This document shows positions 1 through 8,210 of a stretch of DNA of 64,000 nt, piece after piece. This DNA is from Candidatus Omnitrophota bacterium (GTDB lineage: Bacteria > Ratteibacteria > UBA8468 > B48-G9 > JAFGKM01). The stretch covers positions 303,853 to 367,852 of the forward strand of contig JAMWDI010000001.1 of assembly GCA_023819375.1 (NCBI GenBank). Direction: 5' to 3'. The notes under the pieces are model-generated. The model was not told where the DNA came from. It searched no databases and worked only from the letters and a program-made list of their open reading frames with translations. Positions within the stretch are counted from its first letter, which is position 1, and every line of letters begins with the position of its first letter. The position numbers and the translations under genes were made by a program.

Positions 1-66
1 CTCACTTATTTCAATAAGTTCTTTCTCATCTGCATTTAAAATATATATTTCTCTTGCATATTTCAT
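1..66 (-). CDS. 5' end of a gene running off the window, possibly PurL
   Basis: An ATG on the minus strand opens a frame that stays open to the window edge (22 codons, MKYAREIYIL...). It lies 4 bp downstream of the purS stop on the same strand. The acidic run ending in LIEIS resembles the start of the large FGAR amidotransferase subunit PurL, and PurS-PurL adjacency is common. Only 22 residues are visible, so the identity rests mainly on context. Confidence 0.45.
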   Translation of the reverse strand, partial: MKYAREIYILNADEKELIEISE

Positions 67-70
67 AATT

Positions 71-544
71 TCAACCCTTGGGATAAATAAAGTAATTTTG
101 AATTAATGTATTTGCCAGCAACTTTTCACATATCTCTTTTACTTCTTTTTCTTTCAAATTTCCTTTTATATAATATTTTTTACCTGTTTTCACTTCAAGT
201 TTCTTCAAAATACCACTTTCAATTATGGTTTTTTTTGCAGTTTCACCAACAGAATCCGTAACACCTTCTTTAAAAAAGACTTCTACAATCCAAAAATTTT
301 TTATTTTCTTAAATTTTCTGTAAACTTTAAAATCCTCTGAAATATTGTCAACAAGTAAATCCCTTGCAATTTTAACAATATTTTTTTTCCCTGCATCTGT
401 TATAATTTTATAAAGATTTGAAACACGAACTTTTTCAACATTTAGAATACCAAGTTCTTTTATATTTTTTTTTATTTCTTTACCAAAAACATCAAATGCT
501 TCCTTTTTTTTAAAAATTTCAACAATCCAGAATTTCTCATTCAT
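71..544 (-). CDS. purS: Tandem-duplicated PurS (FGAM synthase small subunit)
   Basis: PurS is the small structural subunit of phosphoribosylformylglycinamidine synthase, which with PurQ and PurL performs the fourth step of purine synthesis in the cytoplasm. The usual protein is about 80 residues. This one holds two copies in one chain, each opening with a FWIVEV/FWIVEI strand. The second copy is the better match, with the G-V-x-D-x-x-G turn and CEKLLANTLIQNY near its end. In the first copy that turn is changed (EAFDVFG). An ATG at 568 gives eight more residues and a deeper overlap with queD; 544 is preferred because it begins just before the first strand and overlaps the queD stop by only 8 bp. 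Confidence 0.83.
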   Translation of the reverse strand: MNEKFWIVEIFKKKEAFDVFGKEIKKNIKELGILNVEKVRVSNLYKIITDAGKKNIVKIARDLLVDNISEDFKVYRKFKKIKNFWIVEVFFKEGVTDSVGETAKKTIIESGILKKLEVKTGKKYYIKGNLKEKEVKEICEKLLANTLIQNYFIYPKG

Positions 545-905
545 AATAACTTGCACATTGTTTTTCATTTTCCCAGACAGTAACTTTTGAAATTTTTACA
601 GGATAATTTTTAAGCAGTTGTTCCATTTTTTTATAAATAAAAAAAGCAATATTTTCAGAGCTTGGATTTTTTTCTTTAAAAAAGGGTATAAGATTTAAGT
701 TTTTATGATCAAGATAACTAAGTACAATATTAAGTTTATTCTTTAAAATATTAAAATCTATAAGCAATCCTATTCTATCAAGAAATTCTCCACAAACAAC
801 AACTTCTACTTTCCAATTATGCCCATGCAAACTTTCACATTTTCCTTTATAATTCTTTAATTTATGAGCAGAGGAAAACTCACCATAAACTTTTATTTCA
901 TACAT
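537..905 (-). CDS. queD: 6-pyruvoyl-tetrahydropterin synthase family / QueD
   Basis: QueD makes 6-carboxy-tetrahydropterin from dihydroneopterin triphosphate, the first dedicated step to queuosine and other 7-deazaguanines. The 122 residues match the family's single T-fold domain. Zinc-binding histidines are visible in FSSAHKL near the N-terminus and in LHGHNW around residues 27-32. The catalytic cysteine is in GKCESLHG, and ENPSSENIA-like and VWEN motifs follow. The stop overlaps the purS start. No other queuosine gene is in view, so a pterin role is possible. Confidence 0.85.
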   Translation of the reverse strand: MYEIKVYGEFSSAHKLKNYKGKCESLHGHNWKVEVVVCGEFLDRIGLLIDFNILKNKLNIVLSYLDHKNLNLIPFFKEKNPSSENIAFFIYKKMEQLLKNYPVKISKVTVWENEKQCASYYE

Positions 906-908
906 TTT

Positions 909-1997
909 TTAATCTACAAAATTTCTTTTTTTCAAATATTCCACAATTGCTTTACCGAGTGTCTCTGCAATCGCCTGTCTTACTTCAACATCTTTTAAAT
1001 TTATTTCAATAACAGGATTACATATAAAACCAATTTCTGTCAAAACCGAAATCATTGGAGTATATTTCAAAACATAAAAATTACCTCTCTTTGCACCTCT
1101 ATCAGGAGTTATAAGTCTTTCTGCAAGTTTTTCTTGAACTATTTCTGCAAGTATTCTGCTTTCATCAATGACATCTGTTTCATTTAAATTATTAACTATT
1201 TGAGAAAGTATAGGGTCTGGATTATTTTCTTCAATTATTTCACCCTCTCCATTTATTGATTTTGGAAGATAATTTACTTCTGCTTTACTGTATGGATAAA
1301 ATGTTTCAAAACCTGTTGCATTTTCCCTATTTAATCTTGAAGAATTTGTATGAACGGAAAAGAAAATATTGGCGTTTAACGCCTTTGCCATATTTACTCT
1401 ATCTTCAAGTGAAATAAAAATATCCTCTCTTCTTGTTAGATATATTTCAATATTAGAATATTTCTCAAGTTGTTTTTTTAAATATTTTTCAAGACGCAAA
1501 GCAACATCAAGATTTACGTCCTTTTCTTTCAACCCATAGTTCCCAATCGCTCCTGCGTCATGACCCCCATGTCCTGGATCTATAACAATAATAAATTTAT
1601 TATTTTTATTTTCACTATTTAACTTGACTTCTTCAAAAATTTTTTTCGTAGATGGAGTATAACCTGAAAAAATTTGAGAAAAATCAGAAAGTGGGATAAG
1701 GACGTCTCCCTCAATTTCCTTTGCTGGATTTTTCAGTTCAAAACTTCTTCCTCCATAAATTAAATTATTATCATCAATTCTAAATTTTATTTGAGTATCA
1801 TCGATAAAAACAAAAACTCTATCTTCAATTTTTGCCCAATTTTCAGCATTTATTATCTTGAGAAATGTTTTTATAGAGATGTATGGCGTATTTTTTATAT
1901 AATAAATTGGAAACTTTCGCGATTTTACTTCTTCTTCAAGATTTAAAGAAAACAGATTTAAAGTTAAAAATAAAAAAATAAAAAATTTAGATTTCAT
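909..1997 (-). CDS. N-acetylmuramoyl-L-alanine amidase (Amidase_3)
   Basis: Zinc-dependent amidase cleaving the lactyl-peptide bond in peptidoglycan, acting in the periplasm. A hydrophobic signal segment covers residues 1-18. Residues 25-115 resemble the copper-amine-oxidase N-terminal-like domain often fused to such amidases. The catalytic domain starts at FIIVIDPGHGGHDAGAIG; zinc and catalytic residues are visible there, in SVHTNSS, and in the glutamate of LTEIGFICNP. The insertion around residues 230-275 is family-typical. An AGGTGG Shine-Dalgarno precedes the ATG. The gene lies directly downstream of ssrA on the same strand. Confidence 0.9.
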   Translation of the reverse strand: MKSKFFIFLFLTLNLFSLNLEEEVKSRKFPIYYIKNTPYISIKTFLKIINAENWAKIEDRVFVFIDDTQIKFRIDDNNLIYGGRSFELKNPAKEIEGDVLIPLSDFSQIFSGYTPSTKKIFEEVKLNSENKNNKFIIVIDPGHGGHDAGAIGNYGLKEKDVNLDVALRLEKYLKKQLEKYSNIEIYLTRREDIFISLEDRVNMAKALNANIFFSVHTNSSRLNRENATGFETFYPYSKAEVNYLPKSINGEGEIIEENNPDPILSQIVNNLNETDVIDESRILAEIVQEKLAERLITPDRGAKRGNFYVLKYTPMISVLTEIGFICNPVIEINLKDVEVRQAIAETLGKAIVEYLKKRNFVD

Positions 1998-2022
1998 TAA
2001 AAAACCACCTTTAAATAATTAG

Positions 2023-2379
2023 TGGAGGCGGCGGGTACTGCCCCCGCGTCCAGAGAGAATTAAGATAGAGTTTCTACCTGCGTAGTCAGAAGTTTATTCT
2101 TTGGGTAAAAAGGCACTTCTGACAAGCCTTTTTACCCGCATCCTTTTTTAAATAATTTCCTTTGAAGGAAAAAGGATAACCTTCAAAGGAAATACCCCTT
2201 TACCCGACCTGTTTTACAGAGTCAGGGGCAAACTCTGTAAACAGGTGGCTGCATTCTTATGCAGCCAAAACATTTGCAGGTGCGGCAGTTATTTTTTGTC
2301 AGGTTTTTTTACGAGAACCTGACAAACTCGGCAGGCAACTCTATCCCAATTTCTCCCTGTCGAAACCTATTTCGCCCCC
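2023..2379 (-). ncRNA. ssrA: Transfer-messenger RNA (one-piece tmRNA)
   Basis: tmRNA rescues ribosomes stalled on broken mRNAs. The 5' end reads GGGGGCGAAATAGG followed by TTTCGAC, the conserved D-loop-like start. The 3' end CGCCTCC pairs with GGGGGCG as a 7-bp acceptor stem, with discriminator A at 2023. CCA is not encoded (CTA follows) and must be added. Resume codon GCC at 2286 begins a tag reading AAPANVLAA and ending at TAA (2259-2257). Large GC-rich pseudoknot helices surround the tag. Its first 13 nt overlap the end of smpB. Confidence 0.94.
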
Positions 2380-2813
2380 ATTTCTTTCAATTTTCTTTCT
2401 ATCTGCCGCTTAATTTCTCTTTCTTTTAATTCCCTTCTTTTGTCAAAGATCTTTTTTCCTTTCACAAGACCTAATTCAATTTTTGCCAGTCCCTTATTAT
2501 TAAAATATACTGAAATAGGGACAAGTGTCAAGCCTTTTTCTGCAACTTTCCTTTCAAGATGTCTTATCTCATTTTTTTTCAAAAGTAATTTTCTTTTTCT
2601 CAAAGGATCCAATTTTTCTAAAGAGCAAGGATATGGCCCTATATAAAAATTATGAAGAAAAACTTCTCCATTTTCTATTTTTGCATAGGCATCTTTAAAA
2701 GCAATCTTACCTTCTCTTATTGATTTTACTTCACTTCCTTTTAAAACAATTCCCGCTTCTATTCTATCCAAAATTTCATAATCATGATAAACTTTTTTAT
2801 TTTCTATTCTCAT
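2367..2813 (-). CDS. smpB: SsrA-binding protein SmpB
   Basis: SmpB binds the tRNA-like end of tmRNA and brings it to stalled ribosomes. The 148-residue length is standard. Diagnostic motifs are NKKVYHDYEILDRIEAGIVL, GSEVKSIREGK and a basic C-terminal tail ending RKLKEMGAK. The last codons (third base of ATG, then GGG GCG AAA TAG) are also the first 13 nt of mature tmRNA. smpB lies 3 bp after the upstream kinase gene, so the kinase, smpB and ssrA are probably co-transcribed. Confidence 0.97.
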   Translation of the reverse strand: MRIENKKVYHDYEILDRIEAGIVLKGSEVKSIREGKIAFKDAYAKIENGEVFLHNFYIGPYPCSLEKLDPLRKRKLLLKKNEIRHLERKVAEKGLTLVPISVYFNNKGLAKIELGLVKGKKIFDKRRELKEREIKRQIERKLKEMGAK

Positions 2814-2816
2814 TTT

Positions 2817-4427
2817 TTATTCTCTCAATATAAGCAAAAAAAGAATGCCGAGAAGAATAAAAGTTATAATAAAACCTGTAATTCCAGAATAAAAATAATT
2901 TGAAAGAAAAAGAATAATTGAAGATAACAAAACTGCAAATATAATTAAAGAAATAGAAAGTTTTATTCCAGTTTTTCTTATCGCACCTGTCAATTCTTCA
3001 ATTTTTTCTTCTATAATCTCTTTTCTTTCATTTTTTTCTTTAATTGTATTAAGAAAATTTTCAAAACTTTCAGGTATTTCTTTAATTAGATGTTGAAATC
3101 TATCAAAAGATTCCCAAACTTCTTTTAAATAGTAATTAAATTTTATTTTCTTTTCAAGAAATTCAAGGAAAATTGGTTCAATTGAATCAATAAGTCTAAA
3201 CTCTGGAGCAATAAAATGGCATATACCTTCAAGTGTAATCATTGATTTCCCTATTAAAGAAAAACTTACAGGTATTTTAACTTTATGTTTCCTCATTACA
3301 TCAAAACCAGTTTCTATTATTTCTCCAATTTTTATATTTTTTAAAGGAACATTTTTATAAGTATCTATCACATCTTCAATTTCATTTTTCAATTCTTCAA
3401 TATCTGTTTTTCTATCAATAGAACCCATTGCTTTTAAAGTTGAAATTATTTTATCACTCCTACCTTTAATAATACCTGTGATAAGATTCAAAAGATAGTA
3501 TTTTTTCTCATCATCAAGTTTTCCAACAATTCCAAAATCTATTAAAGCAATCCTTCCATCCTTTAAAATAAAAATATTTCCAGGATGTGGATCTCCATGA
3601 AAAAATCCAACTTCAAAAATTTGCTTTAAAATAATATCAATACCATTTTTAAGAACTTTCATCTTATCAACATATTTGCTCCATTCGTCAACTTTACTTA
3701 TTTTAATCCCATCTATATATTCAAGTATAAGTAATTTCTCTGTGCATAATTCTTTATAAACATAAGGAATCAACAATCTTTCATCTTTAATCTTTTCCCT
3801 CATTGCTTCTATATTTTTGCATTCAATAAGAAAATTTAATTCTTTTTTTATACTCTTTTCAAACTCCTGGACTATTTTTAAAGGTTGATAAAGTTCACTG
3901 CCTTCAATAAATTTTTCTATTAATTCTGCTATGTCATATAAAATTTGAATATCTGTATATATCTGTTCTTTTATGTTTGGTCTTTGAACTTTTACTGCAA
4001 CATATTCTCCTTTATATTTTGCCTTATAAACACAGGATAGAGAAGCAGAAGCAATTGGAACTGGTTCAAATTCTTCAAAAATATTTTCTATTTTATTTCC
4101 AATTTCATTTTCTATAGTTTTTTTCATCACTTCAAAATCTTCTTCTTTCACTTCATCCTGAAGTTTTTCAAGTTCTTTAATATATTCAAGTGGTACCAAA
4201 TCAGGTCTTGTGCTTAAAATCTGTCCCATTTTGATATAAGTAGGTCCAAGTTCTTCAAGAATTTTTTTTATCCTCACAGGAATTGAATATTCAATTTTTT
4301 TCTTTTTTCTGAAAGGAATTTTTAAAAGATGTAATTTTTCAATAATAATTCCAAAACCGTACTTAATAAGAATATTTATAAGTTCACGATATCTTCTGAA
4401 TTTCCTTATAGATGGATATTTTCTCAT
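2817..4427 (-). CDS. AarF/UbiB/ABC1 family atypical kinase
   Basis: Membrane-associated atypical kinase/ATPase of the UbiB family, linked in other bacteria to isoprenoid quinone synthesis or lipid metabolism. Characteristic KxGQ-type motif appears as YIKMGQILSTRPD (residues 75-87). A-rich loop ASASLSCVYKA, VAVKVQRP, catalytic FHGDPHPGNIF and DFG (IALIDFGIVGK) follow. Two hydrophobic helices at residues 490-535 would anchor the C-terminus. Length 536 is typical. The ATG abuts the stop of the upstream radical SAM gene. No quinone genes are in view, so the substrate is unknown. Confidence 0.88.
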   Translation of the reverse strand: MRKYPSIRKFRRYRELINILIKYGFGIIIEKLHLLKIPFRKKKKIEYSIPVRIKKILEELGPTYIKMGQILSTRPDLVPLEYIKELEKLQDEVKEEDFEVMKKTIENEIGNKIENIFEEFEPVPIASASLSCVYKAKYKGEYVAVKVQRPNIKEQIYTDIQILYDIAELIEKFIEGSELYQPLKIVQEFEKSIKKELNFLIECKNIEAMREKIKDERLLIPYVYKELCTEKLLILEYIDGIKISKVDEWSKYVDKMKVLKNGIDIILKQIFEVGFFHGDPHPGNIFILKDGRIALIDFGIVGKLDDEKKYYLLNLITGIIKGRSDKIISTLKAMGSIDRKTDIEELKNEIEDVIDTYKNVPLKNIKIGEIIETGFDVMRKHKVKIPVSFSLIGKSMITLEGICHFIAPEFRLIDSIEPIFLEFLEKKIKFNYYLKEVWESFDRFQHLIKEIPESFENFLNTIKEKNERKEIIEEKIEELTGAIRKTGIKLSISLIIFAVLLSSIILFLSNYFYSGITGFIITFILLGILFLLILRE

Positions 4428-5885
4428 TTATTCTTTTAAATATTCCTCTTGCCAAACTGGATCCACAAGTTCCCTATATTTCCTGTTATATTCAGGCATT
4501 TTGCCTTCTTCAATAAATTTCAAGTATTCTACTGCCCCCTCATCAATAGGTTGTGCGTCTGTTTCTTTTACGATTTTGTAAAAATCAAGAGAATTGTCTC
4601 TTATTATACAAGGAGTGAGTAAATTTCCACATTCATTTTTATTTCTTTTTATCCAATAATTATTTTGCCATTCTCTTATTTTTTCAAATAAAGGAGATTT
4701 TATTGCATCTGTTATAGTTTTGCCTTCTTGATAAATTTTATAAATATTTCCCAGATTTTTGTCTTTGAATGGAATAAAAACGCAAGGTGTTATTGTTCCA
4801 TCCCATAAAATATAAAAATAACCTCCTCCCCTTGCACCTGCCATACACCCATCAGAAGCAGTTCCAGAATTCCAGAAATCAGCAATAAAAATTTTTTTCT
4901 CAATAACAAGTTGCCATATTCTTTTTAACATTTTATATCTCTGTTCAGGTGTCACCATTAATTCTACAGAAGGATTTCTACCTATCGGCATATACTGAAA
5001 ATACCATCCATAGAAAGCACCTTTCTTTTCAAAATAAAAATCAATAAATTCATCTGATAAAAGTAAATCAGCATTATATTTTGTTGGAGTAACAGAAATA
5101 CCAAAAGGCACTCCTTCTTCTCTAAGATCATCCATCACTTCCATTATTCTTCTGAAAACACCATTTCCTCTTCTCTCATCTGTATCACTCTCAAACCCTT
5201 CAACCGAGATTGCAGGAGTAAAATTTCCAAGTTCAGCAAGTTTTTTTGCAACATCTTTTTTAATCATAGTTCCATTTGTATAAGCCATAAAATATGCATC
5301 ATTATGCTTTTCAAGAATGTCAAATAATGTTTTTCCATTATCTTTATACATAAATGGTTCTCCACCAGAAATTACAAAAAAGTATGCACCGAATTCTTCC
5401 TTTATTTCCTTTATAATCCTATCAAAAATTTCAAATTTTAAAGTATGTTTTTCATAAATTTCTCCTGCATAACAACCTTTACATCTCAAATTACAAATAT
5501 TAGTTGGAGAAATAGTAACAAAACAAGGGGGTCTGAATCCATGTTTTTCTTCAAATGTTCTTCTTATATATATTCCTTGTATAAATACTTTTCCAAGAAA
5601 AATATTTGTAAGTGCTTTAACACAATTAGGTGAAATACTATCTGTTTCAAACAATCTTTCAATTGAATGTAAAAGTGCTCTTCCCATATAATACCTTTCT
5701 TCAAGTACTTTTTTTGGTCTTTCATAAGTTTTTAGTGACATTTTGTATGTTGCTTTTTCTATTGCATTTATAAGTGCTCTCCTTGCAATTGTATTTCTTA
5801 AGGATGTATTCAAAATCTTAGAAATAACTCTCTGTGAAGAGCCCTTTTCCATAATTGAGAGTATTTTATCTTCAAGTTTAAGCAT
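4428..5885 (-). CDS. Radical SAM protein with SPASM-like C-terminal region
   Basis: The radical SAM [4Fe-4S] site is CNLRCKGC (CX3CX2C) at about residues 131-138, with the GGEP motif in FFVISGGEPFMY. Downstream cysteines in GCMAGARGGG, ITPCVFIPF and ECGNLLTPC suggest an auxiliary cluster as in SPASM proteins. An N-terminal helical stretch of about 110 residues precedes the barrel. AAGGAGG stands just before the ATG. Operon with the UbiB-like kinase and smpB. Reaction unknown; similar proteins modify peptides or lipids. Confidence 0.87.
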   Translation of the reverse strand: MLKLEDKILSIMEKGSSQRVISKILNTSLRNTIARRALINAIEKATYKMSLKTYERPKKVLEERYYMGRALLHSIERLFETDSISPNCVKALTNIFLGKVFIQGIYIRRTFEEKHGFRPPCFVTISPTNICNLRCKGCYAGEIYEKHTLKFEIFDRIIKEIKEEFGAYFFVISGGEPFMYKDNGKTLFDILEKHNDAYFMAYTNGTMIKKDVAKKLAELGNFTPAISVEGFESDTDERRGNGVFRRIMEVMDDLREEGVPFGISVTPTKYNADLLLSDEFIDFYFEKKGAFYGWYFQYMPIGRNPSVELMVTPEQRYKMLKRIWQLVIEKKIFIADFWNSGTASDGCMAGARGGGYFYILWDGTITPCVFIPFKDKNLGNIYKIYQEGKTITDAIKSPLFEKIREWQNNYWIKRNKNECGNLLTPCIIRDNSLDFYKIVKETDAQPIDEGAVEYLKFIEEGKMPEYNRKYRELVDPVWQEEYLKE

Positions 5886-5939
5886 ATAACCTCCTTTTTA
5901 CTAGATTTTAGAAAAATTATATCATAATAAAGGAAGATT

Positions 5940-5969
5940 TTGAAAAAAAATTTGAAATAATGCTAAAAT
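5940..5969 (+). promoter_or_regulatory. Promoter of the hexuloisomerase-like gene
   Basis: TTGAAA (5940-5945), an 18-bp spacer and an extended -10 TGCTAAAAT ending at 5969. The ATG follows after only 7 nt with no Shine-Dalgarno, so transcription should start at or next to the start codon. Confidence 0.5.
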
Positions 5970-5976
5970 TTAAAAA

Positions 5977-6498
5977 ATGGGTAATTCATCAAAAGTTATA
6001 GATGAAATTTTAAATGTTTTTTCAAAAATAAAAGATGAAGACTTTGACATCTTAGAAAATGCTATTTTAAAAAGTAGGAAGATTTTTATTTTTGGAACTG
6101 GAAGAAGTGGCTTTATTGGAAGATGCTTTTGTATGAGATTATTTCATCTCGGTTTTAATTCATTCTTTATTGGAGAAACCATAACTCCTAAGTTTACAGA
6201 AGAGGATCTTTTAATTTTAATTTCTGGCTCGGGTGAAAAATCGTTAGTTTTAAACTTTGCTAAAATATGCAAAAGAGAAAAAGGAAAGATTTTAACGATA
6301 ACTTCAAGTAAAAATAATAAACTTGCTAAAATATCTGATTTAGTGATTGTTATTCCTGTTTCAAAATCTATTCAATTTGGAAATTCCCTTTTTGAACAAG
6401 TAACTTTTCTTTTTTTTGAAGAATTTATTCAGAAATTTATTGAGAAAAATAAAATCAAAAAGGATTTTATGAAAGAGAGACATACAAATTTAGAGTAA
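5977..6498 (+). CDS. SIS-domain isomerase, 6-phospho-3-hexuloisomerase-like
   Basis: Single SIS domain of 173 residues. FGTGRSGFIGRCFCMRL matches the phosphosugar-binding loop of phosphohexuloisomerases (HxlB/PHI), and the LILISGSGEK and LTITSSKNNKLAK loops follow. FGNSLFEQ carries the glutamate typical of this family. PHI converts 3-hexulose-6-phosphate to fructose-6-phosphate in the ribulose monophosphate route. No hexulose-phosphate synthase is nearby, so here it may isomerise another ketose phosphate. First gene of a four-gene sugar cluster; its stop abuts the next ATG. Confidence 0.75.
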   Translation: MGNSSKVIDEILNVFSKIKDEDFDILENAILKSRKIFIFGTGRSGFIGRCFCMRLFHLGFNSFFIGETITPKFTEEDLLILISGSGEKSLVLNFAKICKREKGKILTITSSKNNKLAKISDLVIVIPVSKSIQFGNSLFEQVTFLFFEEFIQKFIEKNKIKKDFMKERHTNLE

Positions 6499-8199
6499 AT
6501 GGTAACAAAAGTTCTTATAGATTCTCTTAAATTAGTTCATTATTCAAGGTGTGAAAAAGGCATATTATCTGCAATTGAACATTTTGGATTTTATTATAAA
6601 ATTGTTGATCTTGCTTTTGAAAGATTTTTTGAAAGAGAAATAGAAAATACAAATTTATTAATAATTGGGCAAGAAGGAACTGGTTTTTCACTCGGAAAAA
6701 CAGAAATTGAACTAATAATAAAAAATGTCTACTCTCAAGGTATGGGACTTGTTATTTTTGATGGTTATATTATTTCCTATCCTGAAGATTTTTTTAAAAA
6801 CCTTAAAATAAGTGGTTTTATCTCAAGAAAAACAAAAAAACTTAAACTTGAAAAATCTGCATGGTTATGTCAAGGAACTTATCTTAACGAAATTGAACTC
6901 AAAAAAGATTTAATATTTTATTCTGTCCAATTTGAAAAAAAGTTCTGGAAACCATTTTTATATTCAGATGAAAATGAAATTTGTGGCTTATATGGCATTT
7001 TCGGGAAAGGAAGAATTGTCTTATTTTTAACATCTGCAGGTTTATGGCAAGATGAAACTCTTGGACATGCAGAAGGTCTTGATGACGTTTTTTTCAGAGC
7101 ACTTATATGGGCAAGCAAAAAACCAATTGTAACAAAAACAATGCCTCCTTTTATAACCGCCAGAATTGACGATGCTTCTGCCTCGGGTAGTAAAATTGCA
7201 AAATATAAGGAAACTGTTGAAAAGTTTAGATATGTTGATATTCTTAACAAATATTATATAATTCCTAACATAGGGCTTTTTATTGATGACATTAAAGAAG
7301 AAGATATCCCATCAATAAGAGAAAAATATTTTGAAAAATATGCAGAATTTTCTCCACATGCTTTTTCGGATCCGAGAAATCTAAACGAATTTCCCATATA
7401 TATGAAACATAATGGTGAGGAATTTTCAGAGGCAGAACTTGAAGAAAATTTCAAAAGAGTTGATATAAAATTTGAAAATTTTGGTATAAAACCATCAAAA
7501 ACTGTAAATGTTCATTTTGGAGAACTTGGCATTAAGGCATTGAAATATTTAAAAGAAAGAAATCAAACATTTTTAATGAATATAATAAAACCTGGAAAAG
7601 CATTCTCTGATCCAAAGGCCCACATATGGGATTTGAAGCCTTATGGTAAAATATACTTTTCCTTAAGTGAAATACCTGAAGATAAGGATTTCTTTAATGT
7701 ATTATCTATACCTTTTAGAATTGAAAGTAAAATCTCAGATGAAAAAAAACCGGATTTTGATTTTCTTTTTGGTTGTACACAGTTCTGGAATGAAAATAAT
7801 TTTGTTGATATTAAAAAAGCGATTAGAAGAGGTGTTTTTCAAATTAAAAGAGGTCTTGAGAATAAATTTTTTGGCTGCTTTATGTGTCATGAGCAAAGAA
7901 TCTCATTTTTAAAATTAGAAGAATGGGAAGAAATAATAAAAGGAATAATTGATGAAATTGGGAAAAAGGATATAATTTTTAGAAGTTATGACTATATAAG
8001 TGAATATGCTAAAAATCTGAAGTCTGTATCAATTGAAAAAATTGAATATGACAAAAATTTGAGGATTACAATGAAAGGAAAAACAAAAATACCTTTATTA
8101 TTAACAGTTTTTCAGGATAAGGATGAAAAGGAAGTTATTTTTAATTTTCTTGAAATCCCACCTTTTGAAAACTATACTATATTAAGTTTCAAGATTTAA
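6499..8199 (+). CDS. Uncharacterised protein, possible two-domain polysaccharide deacetylase-like
   Basis: No confident family match. Residues 1-210 look like an alpha/beta Rossmann or glutamine-amidotransferase-like domain (LLIIGQEGTGFSLGKTE, MGLVIFDGY). Residues 215-500 begin ITARIDDASASG, similar to the Asp-Asp start of NodB-type deacetylase barrels, with a later FSPHAFSD histidine loop and VNVHFGELG. Residues 515-566 look like a small C-terminal beta domain. No signal peptide is seen, so it is probably cytoplasmic. Translation appears coupled to the isomerase gene, whose TAA abuts this ATG. The deacetylase idea is inference. Confidence 0.6.
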   Translation: MVTKVLIDSLKLVHYSRCEKGILSAIEHFGFYYKIVDLAFERFFEREIENTNLLIIGQEGTGFSLGKTEIELIIKNVYSQGMGLVIFDGYIISYPEDFFKNLKISGFISRKTKKLKLEKSAWLCQGTYLNEIELKKDLIFYSVQFEKKFWKPFLYSDENEICGLYGIFGKGRIVLFLTSAGLWQDETLGHAEGLDDVFFRALIWASKKPIVTKTMPPFITARIDDASASGSKIAKYKETVEKFRYVDILNKYYIIPNIGLFIDDIKEEDIPSIREKYFEKYAEFSPHAFSDPRNLNEFPIYMKHNGEEFSEAELEENFKRVDIKFENFGIKPSKTVNVHFGELGIKALKYLKERNQTFLMNIIKPGKAFSDPKAHIWDLKPYGKIYFSLSEIPEDKDFFNVLSIPFRIESKISDEKKPDFDFLFGCTQFWNENNFVDIKKAIRRGVFQIKRGLENKFFGCFMCHEQRISFLKLEEWEEIIKGIIDEIGKKDIIFRSYDYISEYAKNLKSVSIEKIEYDKNLRITMKGKTKIPLLLTVFQDKDEKEVIFNFLEIPPFENYTILSFKI

Positions 8200-8210
8200 A
8201 AAGGAAAAAA

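Noticed and set aside
2023-2060. Odd T-loop (GGCAGTA) in the tmRNA as a novelty
   Set aside because: From memory, tmRNA T-loops departing from TTCRANY occur in other bacteria, so I do not count it as special without an alignment.
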